Below, piece after piece: positions 57,826 through 64,000 of a DNA stretch of 64,000 nt. Origin of the DNA: Hordeum vulgare subsp. vulgare (lineage: Eukaryota; Streptophyta; Magnoliopsida; Poales; Poaceae); assembly GCF_904849725.1 (NCBI RefSeq), contig NC_058519.1, positions 534,634,316 to 534,698,315 on the forward strand. The letters run 5' to 3'. The translations under genes were made by a program, and so were the position numbers. Each line of letters begins with the position of its first letter. Positions within the stretch are counted from its first letter, which is position 1. The notes below the pieces were generated by a model. That model was not told the origin of the DNA. It searched no databases and saw only the letters and a program-made list of their open reading frames with translations.

Positions 57826-58318
57826 TGTTGATAACCCGCCCTAGTTGGGCCGGGTCACCAAAGCTGGCGATTCATCTAAAATATGGTTCGGGCCTTGGCC
57901 TGGTAAGACCGAAAGTTGTATGGCGGTTTACGACTTCCGGAAAGAGTCCATAATAGAGAAGGTCTCCAAGCTTTGGAAAGATGGCGACTTAGAGATCGTA
58001 AGGGTCACGATTTGTATAAAGGAAAGGACCCTTGTAAACCCTAGGGACTCGACCTATATATAAAGGTGAGTCCCAGGGAAGAAGAGGGCAGGTTAGAAAT
58101 CATCGAGTACTAGGTCAGGCGAGTTACGCCCTCCTTGTAATCGAAACTCTATCAATACAACACAAAGCAGGACGTAGGCTTTTACCTCCTCACGAGGGGC
58201 CGAACCTGGGTAAATCTCTGTCTCGTTCCCGTTCAACCCCTTTGAGTCGCCACCAAGGTGCGATGGCTCCAACACTAAGTCCTTTCACGAGGACATCTAC
58301 CGTGACAAAACCACGACA
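57826..58318 (+). repeat. 5' LTR of the Tat-type element, about 493 bp
   Basis: From TGTTGATAACCCGCCC to AAAACCACGACA, immediately before the primer site. A TATATATAA box at 58055-58063 lies about 260 bases before the LTR end. The left border is inferred from the TG and cannot be checked without the 3' LTR. Confidence 0.7.
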
Positions 58319-58320
58319 GT

Positions 58321-58338
58321 TGGCGCCCACCGTGGGGC
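58321..58338 (+). promoter_or_regulatory. Primer-binding site of the Tat-type element
   Basis: TGGCGCCCACCGTGGGGC, two bases after the LTR. The same core occurs in the minus-strand element at 21315-21327. Confidence 0.8.
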
Positions 58339-58406
58339 CTACGCATGGTGGAGTTGAGTTCTCAAAGGGAGCCCTACTAGGGTTTGGGAGCTACGCGACG
58401 GGGCTC

Positions 58407-58787
58407 ATGACTCGGAGCCGCCATGGGAAGTACTACATCAACAACTCGCTATGGAGGCCCGAGGCGGATTTGATCGAATCTGGTTACATGGTCCCCTTCG
58501 GCAAGATCAGCGTGTTCATCGGCATGATTGGATCGCCCGCGCCTGAGTCGGACACCTCCTCCGACATCGTCGAGCCGGCCAGGTACGGCCGCCCGGTCGT
58601 GACGCCAAACCTAACCCGCCCGGTCTTTGTTGGATTCATGCACGGATCTGAGGAGCCAGAACACTCAGCGACCCAGGAAACCACGCCAGTCAACACCGAT
58701 GACGAATCATCCATGGGCGATTCAGATTCAATCCAATCTCTGCACGGGGGCTGCCTTGGGGGCTTGTCACTGGCCATGGACCCCTAA
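58407..58787 (+). CDS. Short leading ORF upstream of gag in the Tat-type element (126 aa, intact)
   Basis: The frame is open without interruption from 58242 in the LTR, through the primer site, to a UAA at 58785-58787. The first ATG after the primer site is at 58407 (MTRSRHGKYYINNSLWRPEA). The protein continues with DLIESGYMVPFGKISVFIGM and an acidic, Ser/Thr-rich C-terminus (NTDDESSMGDSDSIQS). I recall the same protein preceding gag in other grass Tat-type elements but know no function for it. It contains no zinc knuckle, protease or membrane segment. It lies 36 bases before the gag ATG in another frame. It is intact while gag and pol carry lesions. Confidence 0.65.
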   Translation: MTRSRHGKYYINNSLWRPEADLIESGYMVPFGKISVFIGMIGSPAPESDTSSDIVEPARYGRPVVTPNLTRPVFVGFMHGSEEPEHSATQETTPVNTDDESSMGDSDSIQSLHGGCLGGLSLAMDP

Positions 58788-58823
58788 GTTCTTGACCGTA
58801 CTCGTCGTCAGATCACCGTTTAC

Positions 58824-60480
58824 ATGGCAGGGGCGACTCAACCCTCGCCAAACCCGGCAGGCGGAGTTGGAACTGGCGAGACGTCTAGAAGCCCGGCCGC
58901 GATTTTGGTGGAGTTAGTAGCGGAAATAACAAGGCTCATGGCGACCCCCATCACACCGGAAAACCAGGAGGCGGTAAACACGGAATTGACGAAGCTAAGA
59001 GAAGGGGTGGCAAAGGCTCAGCGGGATGCCGAGGTGGAGTCCGCCAGGATCGAGACCCGACAAGCTCAAATTACCGCTGAGATAGCTCGCTTGAATACCG
59101 ATAACTGGCGGCTCGAAAGGCACCAGCGCGCGTCTGACGCCGTCCATCCGCAGAGGCACCAGGGTTGTCTGCCCCCTGATCTCAACCCGACCCGCCTGTT
59201 CAACACTCCGCGAACTCTCGTGGCGGGAGCCGCCCCGGGGGGAGGGCCGGGCCAGCCACCAAACCCGCCGTTTCAGCCAGTTATGGATCGCGTTCCCTGA
59301 TTCCAGACATCTCAAGGTCACTTTTCCAACCCGGTGGACAACGTCCTTGCCGCAACTCGCCATTTGGAATCCCTTCTGATTCACGGCAATACTCCTGCCG
59401 AGATAGAGGCAAGGAACGCCATTGAGATGTTGAAGACGGCGGTGGTTCAAAACGCCTAGTTCTCAGACAGCCTAGATAGGCTGCACTCCACTCCCCAGGC
59501 ATGCCGCACCAGGAGTCGGCCAGAGGACCAGCCCGCTATAACCAGCGGACCGCGGCTCTTCCCCGAGGACAACTCGCCTGACCATCGAGACACGCGAGGT
59601 CGGGATCACCCGGACATCCAAGTCGCCCCAGCGCCTCTTGTTGGGAACGGCAGACAAGTGGGGGTGCCGTGCTTGGCCCCCGCCCTTCGCAACGAGCGAA
59701 TGCCCAAGGACTTTAAAGGGCCAAGAAAGGTGCCTAACTACACTCCAGACCTTGAGCCGGCGTCGTGGGTCGAGAGTTATGAAATCGCCATGGACATGCT
59801 CGATGTAAGCGAAGCAGTTTGTGCCAGATACTTCACAATGATGCTCGAAGGGACGGTGCGTACTTGGTTAAAGAACTTGCCTCCCAAATCCACCATACTT
59901 GGGCTGTATTGAAAGAGCGTTTAATCAAAAACTTCCGAGGAACCTGCAAGCGTCCGACGACAATAGTCGATCTGAGCATTGCGTCCAACGCCCGGATGAA
60001 TCGGCCCACCACTGGTCGCGGCGGGTCGCGGAAGTCATTCACTCGCCAGACGGTATTACGGCGGCTCAGGCTGTGCTGATCCTCCAGCAAAATTGCCACT
60101 ACGAGCCTTTGGTGTAGAAGTTGGGGTGACTCAAGCGAAAGGTCCAAGACATAGGGGAGCTAATGGACACCCTCACTAGGTATGCTGAGGCAAACGACAC
60201 CAAAGATCCCGGTGAGGATGGTGGTAAAACTAACTCGCCAAGAAAGGGCGAGTAATCCAAAAATCATACCCGGTTCCAGGGACGCGCCCGCCATAATCAG
60301 GGAGCGAATAGCAAGAGAAGGCAGCAGGAAGAGTCTTCGGAGTTAGTCGCCAACACCAACACCAATAACGGCAACCAGCGCCAGAAGAAAAGTAGGGGTT
60401 ACAGTGGAAAAAAGCCACGCAACTATAAAAAGTTACTCAAGGGCCCCTGCCCACACCAAGCCATGGCAGACGGACCGGCG
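58824..60480 (+). pseudogene. gag of the Tat-type element
   Basis: The N-terminal frame 58824-59300 encodes a coiled-coil-like stretch (LVAEITRLMATPITPENQEA, AEIARLNTDNWRLER). After a stop at 59298-59300 the gag continues (ATRHLESLLIHGNTPAEIEA). The capsid core follows (MPKDFKGPRKVPNYTPDLEP, ASWVESYEIAMDMLDVSEAV, GTVRTWLKNLPPKS; 59658-59890). A frameshift near 59890 moves it on (AVLKERLIKNFRGTCKRPTT), and another precedes QAVLILQQNCHYEPLV. At 60440-60500 a zinc-knuckle remnant reads GPCPHQAMADGPATHS, stop, EDCYV. Several lesions; not translatable as one protein. Confidence 0.82.
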
Positions 60481-60504
60481 ACTCATTCCTAGGAGGACTG
60501 TTAC

Positions 60505-61786
60505 GTGATGGGAGAGTTTCGGGCGGAGGCGATCAAAAAAGGGCAAAGCGGTGATCCGGGCCAACGGCATGAACAATTCGGTGCACCCAATCAACGCCAG
60601 AACCCCTTCGGCGGTTTTCCCGAGCCTGGGGCTCAAGGTGGCTCGCAGACACGTAGCGGCCAGTACCCGATGCATCACCAGCGACGGTATAACCCGCCTG
60701 GAGTTTTTCAGCAACCACCCCCACAGGGGGCTTCGCAGGGGCAGGATGATAATGGCGGCTTCCGCAGCAATCCCAAGCAGTTAAGCAATGGGCAGTACCA
60801 CGTTTTCACCACCAATGCTTGCAGGCGTGATAAAAAGGTAAGTCACCGAGCGTACAGTGTGTCTGAGCTAGCACTCCCTAGATACCTCCACTGGTCCGAG
60901 CAGATCATATCATGGAGTAGGGAGGATCACCCGCCAAGAGTTGACAATCCCGGCGACTTAGCGTTGGTCGTGGCTCCCCAAGTTGGGGGATATACCCTAT
61001 CGAAGGTACTGATGGATGGTGGCAGCAGCATCAACATTTTGTACTTCGACACTTTCCAAAGGATGAACCTGTTGGAGAAAGATTTGATGCCTTCAACCAC
61101 GGTGTTCCACGGAATCGTCCCAGGCAAATCGGCGTACCCAATAGGCCGAGTCAGGCTCACAGTTGCATTTGGAACAACATCTAATTACAGGAGTGAGTCG
61201 CTAATGTTTGAGGTGGTCAAGTTAAAAAGCCCCTATCATGCGTTGTTTGGGCGGCCGACTTACCCCGGTTCATGGCTCGCCCATGCTATGTTTACCTTAA
61301 ACTCAAGATGTCTGGCCCTAAGGGACCCATCACTGTTGATGGTGATAGGAGGACTGCAAGAGAATTGAAGAAGGGGATGCGGCTTATGCAGAAGTCGCTT
61401 GTGCTGCGGAGGAGCTCAAATACCACCAGGCCAATGTTGATCCGGCTGATATGTCGCCCCTAAAAAAGCCAACGACAGATGCTGAGCCGCCCCTCAAGTT
61501 CAAGCCAGCAGATGACACTAAAACGGTGGATTTCGTCCCTCGCGACTCAACCAAGCAGTTCACTATTGGGACGGGCCTCGATCCCAAATAGGAAAGCGTG
61601 CTCATCGAATTCATCCGTGAGAATCAGGACATCTTCGCATGGAAACCTTCTGACATGCCTGGTGTGCCGAGAGAATTCGCTAAGCACCATCTTAATGTTG
61701 ACCCAAAGGCAAAACCTATCCAGCAATATCTTCGTAGGTTCAATGAGGAATGACGCAAGGGAATCGGGGAGGAGGTTGCCCGTCTC
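60505..61786 (+). pseudogene. Gag-pol linker and aspartic protease of the Tat-type element
   Basis: An open frame of 287 codons (60505-61368) begins in the Gln/Gly/Pro-rich linker (PPQGASQGQDDNGGFRSNPK). It then gives the protease: ISWSREDHPPRVDNPGDLAL, VLMDGGSSINILYFDTFQRM with the catalytic Asp at 61015-61017, and SPYHALFGRPTYPGS. The frame then shifts. The linker to RT (FVPRDSTKQFTIGTGLDP, HLNVDPKAKPIQQYLRRFNE; 61530-61750) is readable in another frame with a UAG near 61590 and a UGA near 61752. The catalytic residues are kept. Confidence 0.85.
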
Positions 61787-63217
61787 TTGGCCGCGGGATT
61801 CATCGTAGAGGTTTTTCACCCCAAATGGTTGGCTAGCCCGGTCTTGGTGCTCAAGAAGAATGGTACCTTCCGTATGTGCATTGATTACACGGACCTTAAC
61901 AGAGCTTGTCCAAAGGATCCTTTCGCTCTTCCCCGCATCGACCAAATCATTGACTCAGTGGCGGGATGCGAACGTTTGTGCTTCTTGGACGCCTATTCTG
62001 GATATCACCAAATCAAGATGGCCGTGGAGGATCAGGAGAAAACAGCTTTTATAACCCCCTTTGGGGCTTTTTGCTATGTGACCATGCCATTCGGGCTCAA
62101 GAGTGCAGGGGTGACTTATCAGCGCTGCATCCAAAATTGCCTCTGTGGCCAAATCGGACGCAACGTCCATGCCTATGTCGATGACATTGTGGTTAAAACC
62201 CACCGAAAGGAAACGCTATTGGAAGATCTCAAGGAAACTTTTGATATTCTACGGGTATATCAGATGAAGCTGAATCCCACCAAGTGTGTCTTTGGTGTTC
62301 CTGCAGGGAAGTTGTTGGGCTTCCTGGTGTCTGAGCACGGCATCAAAGCTAAACCGGACAAGATTGAAGCGGTTACCTCTCTTGGGAAGCCAGCGAATGT
62401 TAATCAAGTCCAACGGATGGGGGGTCGCATTGCGGCCTTAATTCGCTTCATAAGCCGCCTGGGAGAAAAGGCTATTCCCCTTTATCAATTGCTAAAGAAA
62501 TCTGACCATTTTGTTTGAACAGATGAAGCCGATGAAGCTTTCGAAGCCTTAAAACGGCAACTGGTCAATCCGCCGGTCTTGGCCGCCCCGACTGAGAAAG
62601 AGCCCATGCTTTTATATATTGCGACAAACTCCAAAGCGGTGAGTGTGGCGGTGGTCGTTGAAAGGAAGGAGGAAGGAAAGGAATACCCTGTGCTGCGCCC
62701 GGTGTATTTTATCAGCGAGGTCTAACTCTTTCAAAGCAGCGATACCCACACTGGCAGAAATTAGTGTATGGGGTGTTTATGGCAAGCCGGAAGCTTAAAC
62801 ATTATTTTCAAGAGCATCCCATCACGGTGGTTAGTTCCGCTCCCCTCGGGGACATCATCCAGAATCGGGAGGCGACGAGGCGGATTGCCAAGTGGGTGAT
62901 TGAACTTGGGACACACCACGTCCGAGAAGACCGGCCGGATCTTACATACTAGACTATTTATTTTGACGGATCTAGACAATTGGAAGGCTCGGGGGCTGGC
63001 GTGGTGCTGGTATCCCCTCAAGGAGACAAATTCTGTTACATCCTCCGACTCATGTTTCCATGTACCAACAATGCTGCGGAATACTAAGCTTTACTTCATG
63101 GCTTGCGACTCGCTAAGGAGATGAACCTTACGCGGGTCAGATGTTTTGGTGACTCTGATCTGGTGGCTCAGCAAGTTTCAGGCACTTGGGATTCTCGGGA
63201 CCCCGTGATGGCGGCTT
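61787..63217 (+). pseudogene. Reverse transcriptase and partial RNase H of the Tat-type element
   Basis: The RT frame is open from 61787 to 62518: FHPKWLASPVLVLKKNGTFR, LNRACPKDPFALPRIDQIID, CFLDAYSGYHQIKM, ITPFGAFCYVTMPFGLKSAG and an intact catalytic YVDD at 62174-62185, then LLGFLVSEHGIKAKPDKIEA and the thumb. A UGA at 62516-62518 interrupts it before TDEADEAFEALKRQLVNPPV. The connection domain carries a frameshift near 62720. RNase H (YFDGSRQLEGSGAGVVLVSP, TNNAAEY, GDSDLVAQQVSG) has UAG and UAA stops and is cut at 63217 by the Angela LTR. The enzyme core is nearly whole but cannot be made as one protein. Confidence 0.9.
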
Positions 63218-64000
63218 TGTTGGGGAACGTCGCATGGGAAACAAAAAATTTCCTACGCGCACGAAGACCTATCATGGTGACGTCCATCTACGAGAGGGGA
63301 TGAGTGATCTACGTACCCTTGTAGATCGAATAGCAGAAGCGTTAGAGAACGCGGTTGATGTAGTGGAACGTCCTCACGTCCCTCGATCCGCCCCGCGAAC
63401 AATCCCACGATCAGTCCCACGATCTAGTACCGAACGGACGGCACCTCCGCGTTCAGCACACGTACAGCTCGACGATGATCTCGGCCTTCTTGATCCAGCA
63501 AGAGAGACGGAGAGGTAGAAGAGTTCTCCGGCAGCGTGACGGCGCTCCGGAGGTTGGTGATGATCTCGTCTCAGCAGGGCTCCGCCCGAGCTCCGCAGAA
63601 ACGCGATCTAGAGGAAAAACTATGGAGGTATGTGGTCGGGCAGCCGTGAGAAAGTCGTCTCAAATCTGCCCTAAAAGCCCCATATATATAGGAGGAGGGA
63701 GGGGGACCTTGCCTTGGGGTCCAAGGGACTCCCAAGGGGTCGGCCGAGCCAAGGGGGGGGGAGGACTCCCCCCCCAAACCGAGTTGGACTTGGTTTGGTG
63801 GGAGGAGTCCCCCTCCCTTCCCACTTCCTCCCTCTCTTTTTTTTCTTTTCCTTTGATTTCTTTTTCTTGGCGCATAGGCCCACTTGGGGCAGTCCCACAG
63901 CCCACTAAGGGCTGGTGTGTCTCCCCAAAGCCTATGGGCTTCCCCGGGGTGGGTTGCCCCCCCCGGTGAACTCCCGGAACCCATTCGTCATTCCCGGTAC
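63218..64000 (-). repeat. BARE/WIS/Angela LTR, cut by the window end
   Basis: Starts TGTTGGGGAACGTCGCATGG and continues with CTACGAGAGGGGATGAGTGATCTACG, the inverted end of a BARE/Angela LTR. A minus-strand TATA (plus CATATATATAGGAGG, near 63681-63695) fits. Here the GATCCGTCCC region has only a few units (63385-63425), against the expanded minisatellite in the LTRs at 40046 and 46867. It inserted into the RNase H of the Tat-type element after GGCTT (63213-63217). Whether it is a solo LTR or a full element cannot be told. Confidence 0.92.

Larger units (their letters stand above)
57826..63217 (+). mobile_element. Tat-type Ty3/gypsy element, 3' part lost to a BARE/Angela LTR insertion
   Basis: The order is LTR (57826-58318), primer site (58321), a short leading ORF (58407-58787), gag, protease, reverse transcriptase and the start of RNase H. 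It breaks off at 63217 inside RNase H, where a BARE/Angela LTR begins. Integrase and 3' LTR would lie beyond the window. The motif spelling matches the minus-strand element at 1-2193, so both belong to the same lineage, but this copy is much better preserved. Confidence 0.9.

Overview
This window is intergenic DNA of a large grass genome, most probably a Triticeae species (wheat, barley, rye or Aegilops). The evidence is the mix of elements: BARE/WIS/Angela-type Ty1-copia LTRs, Athila-lineage gypsy LTRs opening TGATACGTCTCCAACG (the Sabrina/WHAM-type group; family names are from memory), a CACTA transposon with TTTGCCGTCTG subterminal repeats, and a 4.3 kb TGTAAC-type LTR. I see no host gene, tRNA or rRNA. 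Almost all of the sequence is transposons nested in transposons, and several levels are proven by target-site duplications (TSDs).

Region 1 (1-22209) is a three-level nest. A minus-strand Tat-type gypsy element (pol 1-2193; gag, primer site and 5' LTR at 19312-22209) was split by a plus-strand Athila-type element at 2194-19306 (TSD GGGTC). That element was in turn split by a complete 11,840 bp CACTA transposon at 4402-16241 (TSD ATA). The CACTA carries both expected genes, a TNP2-type transposase and a second TnpA-like gene. It also has a long foldback in its leader, tandem arrays at both ends and a purine/pyrimidine inverted-repeat array downstream of the genes.

Region 2 (22210-36889) holds unassigned DNA, a decayed LINE with reverse transcriptase and RNase H remnants (22810-25797), and a first gag-protease Athila-type element (26432-34986). 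A 4.3 kb solo LTR sits inside that element at about 27771-32098. A further, different LTR lies at 34987-36622.

Region 3 (36890-57785) holds a second Athila-type element with 5' LTR, gag, protease and an extra ORF2, but no reverse transcriptase. Its gag is split by a minus-strand BARE/Angela-type copia element at 40046-50387 (TSD CATAA). The 5' LTR of that copia element is itself split by a solo LTR (46912-48544). The right end of the Athila-type element is cut by a small minus-strand non-autonomous copia element (53367-57785).

Region 4 (57826-64000) is a plus-strand Tat-type gypsy element with LTR, primer site, a short intact leading ORF, gag, protease, reverse transcriptase and the start of RNase H. 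It is cut at 63218 by another minus-strand BARE/Angela LTR that runs off the window.

The best-preserved coding units are the two CACTA genes, the leading ORF and reverse transcriptase of the last gypsy element, and ORF2 of the second Athila-type element. The most interesting signals are the long CACTA leader foldback, the repeated purine/pyrimidine foldbacks at its 3' end, ORF2, and the conserved leading ORF. Family and percent-identity statements were made by eye, without alignment or database search.
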